Program-made: the position numbers and the translations under genes
In this document: positions 24,326 through 36,053 of the stretch, piece after piece
How positions within the stretch are numbered: the first letter of the stretch is position 1
Layout of the letters: every line of letters begins with the position of its first letter
Assembly: GCA_029204225.1 (NCBI GenBank)
Contig: CM055112.1
Coordinates: forward strand, 26,674,118-26,738,117
Source: Diphasiastrum complanatum
Lineage: Eukaryota; Streptophyta; Lycopodiopsida; Lycopodiales; Lycopodiaceae
Length of the DNA stretch: 64,000 bases
Direction of reading: 5' to 3'
The notes under the pieces: generated by a model
The model's database searches: none
What the model saw: only the letters and a program-made list of their open reading frames with translations
Told to the model about the DNA's origin: nothing

Positions 24326-25518
24326 TGTTTACAGGGTCTCTGTCTTAGAATCTGTTAACTAGTTCTTTGTTTCGTTACTTCTTTTGCTGCTTGTTTTACA
24401 GCTTTGACAACTTGGTATTCTGCCTGTTAGCAGAGACTGTGGGCACTTCTTGAGATTATCTTTCTTGTTTTAAGGCCCAAATTAGACAAAAGAGGTTGAT
24501 AATCATTGTAGTATTGTCCTGTCTGTCAGAGGACATCTGGATGGGTCACTCTTGAACTGAATGCACATGCATAATCAACCAAAATGCAAGCCAATGCGTT
24601 CAACAAATGATCTATGTTACTGCTCAGTTGAACAACGATGGATTCCTACTTCTACTTTGCTGCAAAATGAACTAAAATCAGATCCTACACTACTTTACTT
24701 GTATAAATTGACAAAACAAGAAACAAAAACTAATCTACAGCATTTAGAAGTCCAAGAATCAAGAAACCAACCAGCCTTTTGATTCTTGGACATCCCAAGA
24801 ACATCAAACTGGATTGTAAAAAGATATGCAAGAACTACCCCACAAATCCAGCCTATTTAGTTTACTTGAATGCTGGCTCCTAAATTAATCCACAAACAAG
24901 AAAAGAAAACTAATCCACTCTAGGAAAGCAGCAAATTCAATCCACTCTAGGAAAGCAGCAAATCTAATCCACCCTATAATCCACAATCACACACGAAGGA
25001 GGGAAGGGTAGGATCATGAATGCATCACTCAAGAACAAGCATGATCAAGGAGCTCAATGGATGCACCAAACTCGTGAAGGATCTTCTCATTTTAGCATGG
25101 AGTTGATACAATACACAAAAAGCTCCTCTTCACAAAGAGGGAGTCTCTTAAATAAGCAAGAGAGCTCCTTAGGTGGCATCCTAGTGGAATTTCCACATTT
25201 CACAAATTACAAGTGGAATAATGCTCTCCACTAGAGGTCACCATCAAAAGGTGGCTCACTCTACTTTCTTTAAGAGAGGTCTACTTGTATTTATTACATT
25301 TGCTTAGAAATACTAGTTCCTACATGGTCATTTCATCTTTCGGGATTCACCATGAGGCTTACATAGTTCTTGCATGTCTTTCCTAGCTAGTAGCTCTCAT
25401 ACTCGGCTCTCAGTCTTCATTAGTCTCATCTTCTCAGAGACCTCCTCGGTCTAAAGTGAGAGGTTCTCTTGAGTTGCTCTGTCCAAGTATCTTGGGGATT
25501 CATCAGAATCAGCCAACA
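24326..25518 (-). repeat. 5' LTR of Gypsy-2 (right copy)
   Basis: This 1193-bp direct repeat of the left LTR is followed by the TAACT duplication. Next to it (24312-24325) the minus strand reads TTTAACACCGTTGC, a C-to-T/G-to-A decayed version of the TTTGGCGCCGTTGCC primer site. Confidence 0.95.
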
Positions 25519-25523
25519 TAACT

Positions 25524-26830
25524 CAATTCACTAGGAGGAACCTTACTTCAGAGTTAAATCGTTAAAAATCAACCAGATACCTAGGAGGAATCACCATGAA
25601 AAAAATATTTTACTGTCAATCCTAAATCTACTGACCTATCTTATAAACAAACAGTTAGGATAGTAAAATTATTCCTTTCACAATTTCCTGGATAAGGTCT
25701 GGAGGATTGATAATTCCACTCACAACTATGCGTTTAGTGCATTTCACAAAAATCTACACTCAGAATTAGACCATTCTAACGATGCTAAGATTTTCATAAA
25801 CCATGGTTTATTGGTATGCGACATGCAATACCCCTTTGAGAAAGCCATGCTAATGCATGAAAATAAATTCTCCAAGACCCATACAAAGGGTGAGGACTCA
25901 TTCATGCAATTACCACATGAAGCCCTAACCACAGATTCTCAAAGCATAAAATTAGGTCGTTACAACCTTTCCCACATTCGCTACAGCTACAACAATTGAA
26001 TGGAGTGACTTACAATTTATTGTACTACCACTTCCAAAAGTGTAGAAGTATAGTCAAAGGAGAAGGGTCTTTGGCAATCAGAAGTTCAAAGCTTTGTAAA
26101 TCCTCACAACTCTTCAAACAGAGTTACCTCCTCATGATCACTCCTTGCTTTTTCACAAGATCTATAAAAGCAAAAAACTAATATAGATCTAATTTGTAGG
26201 AAACGACAAATCCAAGGAGATGGTCACTCTCATTCAAATGTTACTAGCTTTACTTTTTGCTAACAGAAAAAAAAAATTAATTTAACTGCAATCACCAATC
26301 TATGCTCTATAGGTTGCATGTTCCAGTAGAGGATTAGTTTCTAAAAACTTTCAATTCTCAACATGCAATCATTAGATTTATGAGTTCAACCAACTAGCTG
26401 GTTATTTCAGCATGATAGATCAATCCAAATTAATCTATCAACAACTTAGCTAGTCCTACATGAATCTAACTCTATAGAATACTATGGTCCTATGCATGTT
26501 ACTCCATCTAGTAGATTTAAGCAATAAAACAAACAACAAGATCTTCCACAACAGGTCAGTCTACATCAATTTGAAAGCTTCTCAAGAGCAAGAAATTACA
26601 AATAAATTCATACTAATTCTCAGCATCTTTACACAAAATCGAACAAGTAGAAGAGCACTTTACCACAAATTTCGAAAAGCATGCTTCAAAACAAGAATTA
26701 GTGAATCCATATTTGAAATTCTCTTGAGAAAATCAACACTCCATTTCGGGATACAAATCCAAGCAATTATTCCTTTCTAATCAGATGTAGAGCTTGTTTT
26801 CAAACCCATCCAAGACTACATCTTAGCCGA
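25524..26830. other. Interior of an older minus-strand LTR element, no gene recognised
   Basis: This stretch lies between the Gypsy-2 insertion and the primer site at 26831-26842. It should therefore be leader or internal sequence of the element whose 5' LTR begins at 26844. No ORF with a known motif is visible. Confidence 0.4.
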
Positions 26831-26842
26831 GCTCTAATACCA
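26831..26842 (-). promoter_or_regulatory. Primer binding site (tRNA-Met type), minus strand
   Basis: The minus strand reads TGGTATTAGAGC, one base from TGGTATCAGAGC, and lies one base inside the CA-ending LTR at 26844. Confidence 0.75.
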
Positions 26843-26843
26843 A

Positions 26844-27240
26844 TGTAAGGACCAACCAGGAAAACTACTAGTATGAGGACAAGAGCAACATATAAAGAGA
26901 CTGGTGGGAGCCAAAAAAACCACCCAACCAATTGAGATGTATCCAAACACCTCACCCACGAGCCATGGCAATTGAATACATGAGGAGAGGAGAGAAAAAC
27001 CTAGAGCTTGAAAGCTTAGAATGGAGGAGGATGTGTCCCTACCCGTATACATAGGGGTAGGAAGCCTGTGCATGCACCCATGCAACCTCCCATGCAGTCC
27101 ATCTAACCATAGGTCACATATCCCATGCAATCTTCATGTGTAAGACCGTCACAAGCCATGCACTGCCCCACATGTCTCAATAGGAGTCTTTGGGTCCTCT
27201 CAAGATTATTAGATACAAACTGGCCTTGACATGAAATTAA
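26844..27240 (-). repeat. 5' LTR of a minus-strand element related to the 51-kb chromovirus
   Basis: The minus-strand sequence ends GGTCCTTACA next to the primer site. Its interior (TCTAATAATCTTGAGAGGACC, then GCATGGCTTGTGACGG) resembles the LTR at 50957-51305, which has TTAATAATCTTATGAGGGTCC then GCATGGCGTTTGATGG. Chromodomain gypsy elements commonly use the methionine initiator tRNA, which fits. The distal edge is an estimate. Confidence 0.55.
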
Positions 27241-27254
27241 ATTGATGCATAATT

Positions 27255-27783
27255 CAGTGTTTTTTAATCACTTGCAAGATGCCATAAAATTTGAAACGTG
27301 CCACAGTTTGGCACAAATATTTTGTTTCCACCCATGTGCCCTTCAATAATCTTCGCATAAGTTGTTGTCGAAAAAATCCACGACAAGATAGCATGGTCTT
27401 CTTTTAAAACCTGAACATTGACATTAGCAAACTTAGGGAATAAATAAATCATAGCATTCTGGTAAACAATAATAAATAAAATTGAAATATACCTGAAATG
27501 CTGCTAACCACCATATTTCATTCTCTGATTGAACACTAAATGATGAATCCTCTGCAACATTTTCAATATTTTTTAATGCTTTGTTCATAAAGATGATATT
27601 TACCCATTCCAATTTTTGTCCCTTAACAATTTCAGACTCATCAAGTTTAATAGCCAATATTAAGTTTCCATGGACTTCTCCTTCAACTATTTTGTAATTC
27701 TTTCTTATAGGTCTCATTACTCTCACTAGCTTTGGTGGTACAATATGAAGATCAAACTTTTCCATTATTTCAAAATTGGACAA
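27255..27783 (-). pseudogene. Transposase fragment of copy B
   Basis: The first exon carries LILAIKLDESEIVKGQKLEW, NEIWWLAAFQ and related blocks, matching VIFVIKLDEAEIVKGHKLER and NHIWWIAAFE in the 38-40 kb gene. After an intron (donor TTTCAG/GTATAT, acceptor AATGTTCAG/GTTTTA) the protein resumes as VLKEDHAILSWIF, matching VPKESHDVLEWLF. The large copy has no intron at this exact point. The match ends in WHLASD followed by TAA where the other copy has WHLAADLKTL, so a leucine codon has become a stop. It is a clear pseudogene. Confidence 0.8.
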
Positions 27784-27877
27784 ACTAAATCATGTAATGA
27801 GAAAAATGATTCACACAAAACGTCAACAAGCATGTAGATCATTAAGCAATAGCAATGGATGTTATATAATCTACCTT

Positions 27878-28066
27878 TCAAATGCTTTCAAAGATTTTTG
27901 GAGGGAACACCATGCTCAACCAAAATTTATCCTCTTTTCCTCCTCCCGCTAGTGATATGGCGCAACCAAACTCCTTCACAAACGTATGAATAAAAGCTTC
28001 TTGGCAGTGTGGATAGTCGACCATGTGCTTAATTGACGTGTTTATTTCGTTTGAGTTAAAAGTCAC
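27878..28066 (-). pseudogene. Upstream exon-like ORF of copy B, unrecognised
   Basis: This minus-strand frame of 62 residues (includes PHCQEAFIHTFVKEFGCAIS) lies between the transposon terminus and the recognised transposase exon. It may be a 5' exon. It does not match the N-terminal region of the large copy, so copy B either belongs to another subfamily or has a rearranged 5' part. Confidence 0.35.
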
Positions 28067-28220
28067 TTAACAACTAGTTAGACGGTGGGCAACACCGGAA
28101 ACTAAAAAAAGACGGCAACAAATCTTGCGTTTATACTCTCTCTCTCTCTCTCTAATCATTCTCTCACTAAGTTTGGGTTCCTTGTAGGGCCCTTTTTGAG
28201 TTGAGATTTTCCCTAACGTG

Positions 28221-29812
28221 ACAAACTTTCTTGACCAAGATGAACACATAGCATTTTCTTTGCAAGGCAAGATAAATAAATTACATTATTGGGTCAATTC
28301 CACTGTGGCCTAAACATGTAATGGGATTCAATGTTCAAGGTTATTGTTTTGTTCATATCGAATAGGTGGGTATGCCAACAAGGTTGTGCACATGTGCATA
28401 GGGGCATGCTCCATGTACTCACCATCTTCTTTAAGGCTTCAACAAGATACACTAGAATTTCAAACATATCCCTTAACTTTAATTGGAATCTCGAACTTCC
28501 ATTAGCCACTTGAAGATAATATACAAGACAAGGCCAAAAATATGTACAAAGTTAGAAAGCCAATGTGTGTTTTAATAAATGGTTGGACTATATGAACATT
28601 TTACTTTACTTTGGTTTTGGTCAATGTTTTCAAAAGAGGTTAAAGTACCATTCATAGTTGTTGAAATTTGTCATCCATGTACTTTCTTTTGACAATTTGT
28701 ATGGTAAAATGATAGTGAAGAAAAATACCACTATGCTTTGAGTAGAACCTTGCATCGTTAAAATAAGATAGGATGTTTCTTCATGAGTCACCATGATGGA
28801 ATTTGGTAATGTTATGCTAATATCACGGCTACACCACCTTGAAAATAAATGTTCAAATTATCTAAGCTCATTTCAACAAGTTTTCACATGTAAGAACTAA
28901 AGGTGTGTCCATTTGGACAGGGCTTTTGCAAAAAATCCACAATTTTGGGTAGTAAGATGCTCTACACCCAAAAAGTATGAGTGTAGATAACTTTATGCCT
29001 TAATAAGCTAGTGATTTTTATGGGAAAGAACACCATATTAAGGAGGCTTTAAGATCGGTAAAAACATGGTGCATTAAGTCGTGTATAAATTTGTATTCCT
29101 TTGGAATGTATGGAGAATGTTGTGAATACCATGTTCGGAACATTTACCCAAATTCCACGTGTAAGTCATTGAAAAGTTATGAATATATTTTACTGACTAA
29201 AGAAACCTACATGACACAACTAGTCATATTACAAAGGGAGAGTTCCAAGCATAATACAACCCACAAAATCTCATAATGTTTGGTCCATAAAAAAAAATCA
29301 ACAATAAGAAAGAGATGACTTTGGCATTCATTGTACTCGAGAAAGGATATCTTCAATGACCTTTCCATCAAGTTTGAAGATCATTCTATTTTTACAATAA
29401 TTGCTTTATTCCAAAAAAGGGTAAAGTCACAAAAGATTCCATTTATGGATACAAGAAACCAAGTAGCAAATATCAAATTAGGGTCCCACCCCCATCCAAG
29501 GTTGGAAGAGCTTTTGGGATCATGCAAAGATCATTCTTGCAACTCTCAAGTAGTCACCACCTTTGGATTTGTGTGGAGCCCGTGGATTGCACTTTTATTG
29601 CAAATATATGGCACTATCCCCCATAAAAGATTGTGTTGAAAATTGTGACCATGTACAACAACACATCATCTAGGTTCAAAGCTACAACCTACATTTCCAT
29701 TCTAAACTCCTCCCTATGTGCTTATCAAAACCAAATGTGATGATGGATCACTTGTGGAAATCATCATGACATTTTGTATCAAACGTCACCACACAATTGT
29801 ATTTGCACACAA

Positions 29813-29815
<3 letters not shown>
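28221..29815. other. No gene recognised
   Basis: AT-rich sequence with short frames only. A 102-residue plus-strand frame (29331-29639) has no motif I know. Nothing supports an annotation. Confidence 0.4.

Positions 29816-29887
<72 letters not shown>
29816..29887. repeat. (GA)n microsatellite
   Basis: An uninterrupted GA run of about 36 units. Confidence 0.98.
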
Positions 29888-29891
<4 letters not shown>

Positions 29892-30047
29892 TGGCATATG
29901 CTATGTCTAGCTAACTTGCGGTCCTTCACGTAATGCCAAGTGCTTAGATTTTCTTTGTATTTGGAGGACCTCCAGAAGTGTAATGTTCATGTACATTAAA
30001 AACCAAAAACATTTATTTGTGTTATAATTTTCAAGCGGACAGAGTCA

Positions 30048-30165
30048 TGACGGAATGTGCATGTGGATAGCCAATGATGGGCTGCCACATTGCGCATGCA
30101 CACACCACACATGTGAAATGTGCATGCGTTATGTGGCAGTATGTCATTGGTTGCATATTCCGTCA
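30048..30165. repeat. Foldback (hairpin) repeat, 118 bp
   Basis: TGACGGAAT at 30048-30056 and ATTCCGTCA at 30157-30165 are perfect inverse copies. Further pairing follows inward: CCAATGA with TCATTGG, CTGCCACA with TGTGGCAG, and GCGCATGCACA with TGTGCATGCG. The two arms of about 50 bp enclose a short ACACCACACATG loop. It could be a small MITE or foldback element; no target duplication is clear. Confidence 0.65.
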
Positions 30166-30290
30166 AAAAAGAATTAAAAAATGTACAAAAAAAAATCAAA
30201 AATTGAAAAAACCAAAAAACATAGAAATCTGCAACAAAAAAAAAATCGAAATTTTTCTTTTGAAAAAACAACTCGAAAAAAAAACCCTCA

Positions 30291-30420
30291 CACGTGTCAT
30301 TACCCAGTGGAAGGCCCTTGCCCTCGGGCCTTCCGCCTACTCGGTGGGGCCCTCAGACACCCACCTCCCAGGGCGCAAGGCCCTCAAATGGAGGCCTTCC
30401 CCCCCACTTAAGTTGGCCAG
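30291..30420. other. GC-rich island with 9-bp hairpin
   Basis: In an A-rich surrounding this block is strongly G+C rich. GGAAGGCCC (30309-30317) and GGGCCTTCC (30326-30334) form a perfect stem with an 8-base loop, and GGCC clusters recur. The function is unknown. Confidence 0.5.
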
Positions 30421-30577
30421 TGACACACGGCTCATAAGGTTAGATTTGAGATTGAATAGTACTGAAGGGTCGTGTCAAATGCAATCCAGTTGAGCATGTG
30501 TCACTTGACAAGGATCTTAAACAAAAATGTGGCATTCTTTCTTGCTCCTCTTTCTTTTATCTAGTTTTCTTTCAAAT

Positions 30578-30694
<117 letters not shown>

Positions 30695-30716
30695 CTATCT
30701 ATCTATATATATATTT

Positions 30717-30840
30717 AAACTTATGTACATTTTTGCGCATGTGTATGGGTGCACCCATGCATCCTTCTCCCATCACCCATGCATACACAATTTTTGAGCT
30801 AAAAATGATGGGGAGGGGATGCATGTATGGGGAGAGTAGT
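30717..30840. repeat. Self-complementary ATGCATCC module, copy 1
   Basis: This module (TTTTGCGCATG, CCCATGCATCCTTCTCCC, then GGGGAGGGGATGCATG) contains its own inverted repeat and would fold into a hairpin. A relative lies at 33488-33650. Both sit beside a compound (TC)n(AC)n microsatellite. Confidence 0.65.
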
Positions 30841-30845
30841 TTGTA

Positions 30846-31365
30846 GACTAGCAAAGCACAAATAACCAAATTTATCACCTGGTTAAAAATGAGCAATAGT
30901 GTCTCTCATTCAACATTTTGTCCCAAATGGAAATAAGCAGGACATTCATTTTAGAAATAAAGAGTCTATTTTAGAGATAAAATGCAGGACAAGTATTTTC
31001 AGAAATTGCCATGAGTTCTAGACATCGTCATGATTTAGGACTCATTGACCTCTCTAAAATCAGGTTGTTTAGTATTCATAAAGCTGAAAATAGATTCTCA
31101 ACATATATAGGACACCTAAAAGCTAAATGAGTGATCATTTAGTTTCTATAGGGGGGCCTAAATTAAGCAAAATAGTTTGGAAGTTACCAACTATTGTAGA
31201 CACCTACAGTACACACTGCACATGCTGAAACTGATTGTTAATATTTGGCAGACAGACAGATTCCAGGTCTTCGAATCTGTTCAGTTGCTATCCTTGACAT
31301 GGAGGTGCATTTTTAGTATGGTCTACAATCCAGCACACAACTTAGGAATTGCATGGTTTTTAACA
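30846..31365. other. No gene recognised
   Basis: AT-rich sequence with no credible ORF or repeat that I can identify. Confidence 0.4.
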
Positions 31366-31835
31366 GTTCAATACTCATAGCGAAACATGCATCCGAACCA
31401 GAAACCCTAAACGCAATTTTGGAAATCTAGGCCCATCGAGCCAGAAATTGAACGGATTCAGTAAAAAACGATCAGAACTTCGGACAGGAGGTGTCCATAG
31501 GTTTGTGGGCTAAACACGAACCCACAGGACCATTTGTAGCTCAATTCCGATGTCGTTTGTCCGGAAACACCTTTTTTGTTTGGGAGAATGCCACTAAATG
31601 GACTACTTTCTAACATCCCCGAGAACTGGTCCAATGTCGTTGAACGAAGTCCATTTTCTAGGTCATCATTTTCGTCTTGTGCTGCACGTCAAGACGAACC
31701 CACAGGTCTAAATCGGGCTCCAAACGGTTCAATACTCACAACAACGAAACGTGCGTCCAAACCAGAAACTCTAAACGAAGTTTTGGGATTCTAGGCCCTC
31801 GTCGAGCCAGAAATCGGTCGGATTGAGTAGAAAAC
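31366..31835. repeat. Local direct duplication
   Basis: A segment of about 105 bp at 31366-31475 (CAATACTCATAGCGAAACAT onward) recurs at 31728-31835 with scattered differences. Shared blocks include ACCAGAAAC, CTAAACG, TTCTAGGCCC/ATCTAGGCCC, TCGAGCCAGAAAT and GGATT. The offset is about 360 bp, so it may be a two-copy tandem duplication of a 360-bp unit. Confidence 0.65.
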
Positions 31836-32368
31836 AGTCACATTTTAAACAGATTGAGGTACTACAGGTTTTGAAGTAAATTTAGCATGATTTGTAGAGG
31901 TTGTTCAATCCAACCGTAACATTTCAAAGAATCTCATGGCATCTGTTCACAGCACACACATTTCAGAAAGTGATCTCTCTCTCTCTCACACACACGCACA
32001 CATTCCGCTGTCATTGTAACAGGTCACAGACACAGTAGCAGCACACACGAGCAGACTAGAACTATCATGGAGGAAGCAGTTCATGGAGGATAGTATTTGC
32101 AATATTGATGATACGAACGTTAGCAGCATTGCGACGATTCCTTGACGAATGGTCGTTTGATTTTCTTGAGATCTTAGATGGAGGTCTGAGATGTTGATAT
32201 TTGCACCGATATTGGTTCAGTGCAGGTTCCAAACTCATAAGATCTGGAGCTTGAATAGTAGGTCCAGTAATCTTCATCATCCACGATTGTTGAGATCTTT
32301 CATGAGTAGTAATTGCTGCAGATCGCATGCCAACATCAGTTTCAATAGGCCCATGAAACTCAGGAGGC
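31836..32368. other. No gene recognised
   Basis: It holds a short CT/CA run near 31976-32000. No ORF with known motifs is seen. Confidence 0.4.
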
Positions 32369-32378
32369 GTAGTGGATG

Positions 32379-32464
32379 CTTCTTGGTTTCCAAGGGGAGG
32401 CTCGAACCTAAGACCAAAGAAACTTTGGATGTCAAGCTAACCAACTAAGCCAACCCCATTGGCT
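32379..32464 (-). repeat. Ultra-short tRNA-derived SINE, copy 2
   Basis: This is an 86-bp body on the minus strand, flanked by perfect 10-bp duplications GTAGTGGATG at 32369-32378 and 32465-32474. It carries an RNA polymerase III B box (GGTTCGAGCC) and an A-box-like GGCTTAGTTGG. It aligns over its full length with 35107-35192. The six differences are all transitions of the C-to-T or G-to-A type in this copy, as expected from decay of methylated cytosine. Confidence 0.85.
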
Positions 32465-32474
32465 GTAGTGGATG

Positions 32475-32902
32475 ACTGAACCGGGACTTTAATAATAATC
32501 TTTGTTTTTTTTTTTTTTTTTGGATTCTGCATTCAGTGAACAGATTGAACCAACACTACTCATAGAGTTGTCCCGCATAAAGTAATAAAAATACATACCT
32601 CACACTTACTAAATATTCTGATTTCCTATTTTACAAACCAGTTTTATTACATGATAAGTACCTTCAAGGATATCCAACTTACATCAATGTCCTCATTCAT
32701 TATCATTAATTGTGCAATTCACAAGATCACAAAAATATGCCAAAACATACTTTGCATATCACAATACATATTATATATATTAATTAATTGATTAATTAAT
32801 TACATGATTTGCATATCACAATACATATTATATGTATTAATTGATTAATTACATGAACCGTGGCACGGTTCACCCCACGGTTCCCAAGACCCACGGTTCT
32901 AT

Positions 32903-32957
<55 letters not shown>

Positions 32958-33487
32958 TGACGAAGTTTTTGGAGGGCGGAGTGTAGTGTTGATGACGCTC
33001 TCAAGGTTGTCGATCTGCTCATTGCTCAGCACTAGCATTTCACTTTTGTCCAATTTAGCGAAGACCATGAATCGGGATTCAGACTCTAGAGTCTTCTAAC
33101 GAGGTTATGTTGGTGTGAAAATTGCTATTTCTAAGGCTTCAGCCTTCCTTGATGAGCAGTTGGAAGGTTAGAGCAACCTGAAAGATTGTCGTTGAAGTTT
33201 ATATTCTTTTCTTGATGACTCTTGGAGCCTTTTTTTCGACTCCTCTATTGCTTCATTCTATATCTTCTTAGCCCTCTATAGCTAATCGCAACTCCATTCT
33301 ATATCTTCTGAGTCCTCTATTGCTTCTTTATGTATCTTTTGAGTCCTCTATAACTAATCGCAACTCCAATCTGTATCTCCTGAGCCCTCTATTGTTGATC
33401 TGTGAATATGGAAGCTTTATTAATATTTTCTGACAGGCGAGAATGGATTGAGTCCAGGTTTAAATCGCCTCAATCTATAGATATATT
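32475..33487. other. Gene-free stretch with simple repeats
   Basis: It contains a T16 run (32504), a 50-bp tandem duplication of an ATTAATTGATTAAT-rich unit (32751-32857), an (AC)n run at 32904-32942 followed by (AT)n, and a short tandem array at 33238-33400 built on TCTATATCTTCTGAGTCCTC. No coding sequence is recognised. Confidence 0.6.
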
Positions 33488-33650
33488 TAAATTTACGTAT
33501 AGTTTTGCGCATGGGTGAGGGACCCCATGCATCCTCCTCCCCTTACCCATGCATGCACGTCTTTTGAACTAAATTTTTTTAAAAAGAGGATGCATGTATG
33601 GGGAGGAGGATGCATGGCCCTCCTCTCCATGCATGCATGCATATTCATAA
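33488..33650. repeat. Self-complementary ATGCATCC module, copy 2
   Basis: It is a relative of 30717-30840, sharing TTTTGCGCATGGGTG, CCCATGCATCCTCCTCCCC and GAGGATGCATGTATGGGGAG. This copy has an additional GGATGCATGG/CCATGCATGC section and runs directly into a (CT)n array. Confidence 0.65.
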
Positions 33651-33651
33651 G

Positions 33652-35090
<1,439 letters not shown>

Positions 35091-35106
35091 CATAACTACC
35101 CTTCGG

Positions 35107-35192
35107 AGCCAACGGGGTTGGCTCAGTTGGTTGGCTTGGCATCCAAAGTTTCTTTGGTCCCAGGTTCGAGCCTCCCCTTGGAAACCAAGAAG
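35107..35192 (+). repeat. Ultra-short tRNA-derived SINE, copy 1
   Basis: This 86-bp insertion lies between perfect 16-bp duplications CATAACTACCCTTCGG at 35091-35106 and 35193-35208. The A box TGGCTCAGTTGG (35119-35130) and B box GGTTCGAGCC (35163-35172) are spaced as in a tRNA gene, and GGGG/CCCC ends suggest an acceptor-like stem. There is no tRNA-unrelated body or long A tail, which most SINEs have. It is not a tRNA gene: the flanking duplications mark it as a retroposed insertion. Confidence 0.9.
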
Positions 35193-35208
35193 CATAACTA
35201 CCCTTCGG

Positions 35209-35598
35209 GTTGTAGTCCTTTTAGATTCATTTATTAAGGTATTTTTGCCTTCAATATATCGTTGAATAACTTGTCATTGCTACGCCCATTAGATATTCAA
35301 TGCTAATCTTTATCAATTGAGTAGGTTCATTGGGGTTTTGCATCACAAAGTAGTAATTCAAGAAAAATATGCATGTAATAGGGTATTACATATCATCTAC
35401 ATTTGGATATCCCTACTGATTTGTCCATTTTATAGAAAAGAGGAGGCATTGATTTTAGTTACTTGATCAATTAGATATAGATATATTTCAGCTACTATGA
35501 TTATATACTAACTATCTGGTGTTTCTTGCAGATCTACATTAGTTGCTCCTCATAATATTAAGGACAATGCTTTAATTTGAAAGACATCGGGTTCAATA
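35209..35598. other. No gene recognised
   Basis: AT-rich, no supported feature. Confidence 0.4.
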
Positions 35599-35874
35599 TT
35601 GACAAGAAAATCTATTGAATACATTATGATGAACAATAGGAGCTCTAATATTAAGTGCAAAATTACAGAGTCTTTGATGGTGGACATTCAGAAAATTTTA
35701 GATCAGACTATAGTCCAAGGTGCCGATGATTTTGTTGGTATTGGCAGAGAAGCATATGCAACAATATTTCAGCTATTAGAGAAGCTTTTAAGAAAGTTTG
35801 AACTAAAAAAAGTCCCTATCCCAAGGTTATATCACTTGAAAAAAGACAAACAAGTTAAACATAGGAATGCATAA
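35599..35874 (+). CDS. Unidentified 91-residue ORF
   Basis: The frame has balanced composition and a helical pattern (MVDIQKILDQTIVQGADDFV, IFQLLEKLLRKFELKKV) and ends in a Lys-rich tail. I recognise no family. The stop codon lies in the left arm of a perfect 26-bp palindrome, so the present C-terminus may be an accident of that event. It could be a remnant exon. Confidence 0.25.
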   Translation: MTRKSIEYIMMNNRSSNIKCKITESLMVDIQKILDQTIVQGADDFVGIGREAYATIFQLLEKLLRKFELKKVPIPRLYHLKKDKQVKHRNA

Positions 35875-35908
35875 GATGTTAACTTATGCATTCCTATGTT
35901 TAACTTGT
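35850..35908. repeat. Perfect 26-bp inverted repeat with 7-bp loop
   Basis: Bases 35850-35875 and 35883-35908 are exact reverse complements (ACAAGTTAAACATAGG through GCATAAG), with loop ATGTTAA. Pairing stops abruptly on both sides. A perfect match implies a very recent origin, such as template switching, or maintained function. Confidence 0.9.
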
Positions 35909-36053
35909 GATGGCAAGAGTCATAAACGGAGAAGACGTGGAAATTGTGGCGTATGATGGGATGGGTGAAGTAATGGAGGGTCTGATTGGACTATGGGTAG
36001 GGGATGCAGTAATGGTGATGGGGGAGGTGTGGCTAGGGCTCGTATAGACGAAG

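Larger units (their letters stand above)
17355..25523 (-). mobile_element. Gypsy-2: complete gag-only LTR element with TAACT target duplication
   Basis: Two direct LTRs (17360-18546 and 24326-25518) are flanked by perfect TAACT duplications at 17355-17359 and 25519-25523. Orientation is minus: a purine tract (TAGGGGTGGGATGA on the minus strand) abuts the left LTR, a decayed TTTGGCGCC-like primer site abuts the right LTR, and gag reads on the minus strand. The 5.8-kb interior holds a 2.3-kb repeat-rich leader, gag and a zinc knuckle. Nothing resembling protease, RT, RNase H or integrase is visible, so it would need enzymes in trans. Confidence 0.9.
27255..28220 (-). mobile_element. DDE-like DNA transposon copy B (truncated)
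   Basis: The outer end on the minus strand (28220) reads CACGTTAGGGAAAATCTCAA, followed by ACTCAAAAAGGGCCC. This matches the terminus pattern of copy C at 62055 and of the large copy at 37533. Coding exons on the minus strand match the central transposase region of the large copy. Homology stops near 27240, where the LTR of 26844-27240 abuts, so the 3' half is lost. Confidence 0.7.

Noticed and set aside
35107-35192. Functional tRNA gene
   Set aside because: The A and B boxes are present, but perfect 16-bp flanking duplications and an extended 3' part show a retroposed SINE.
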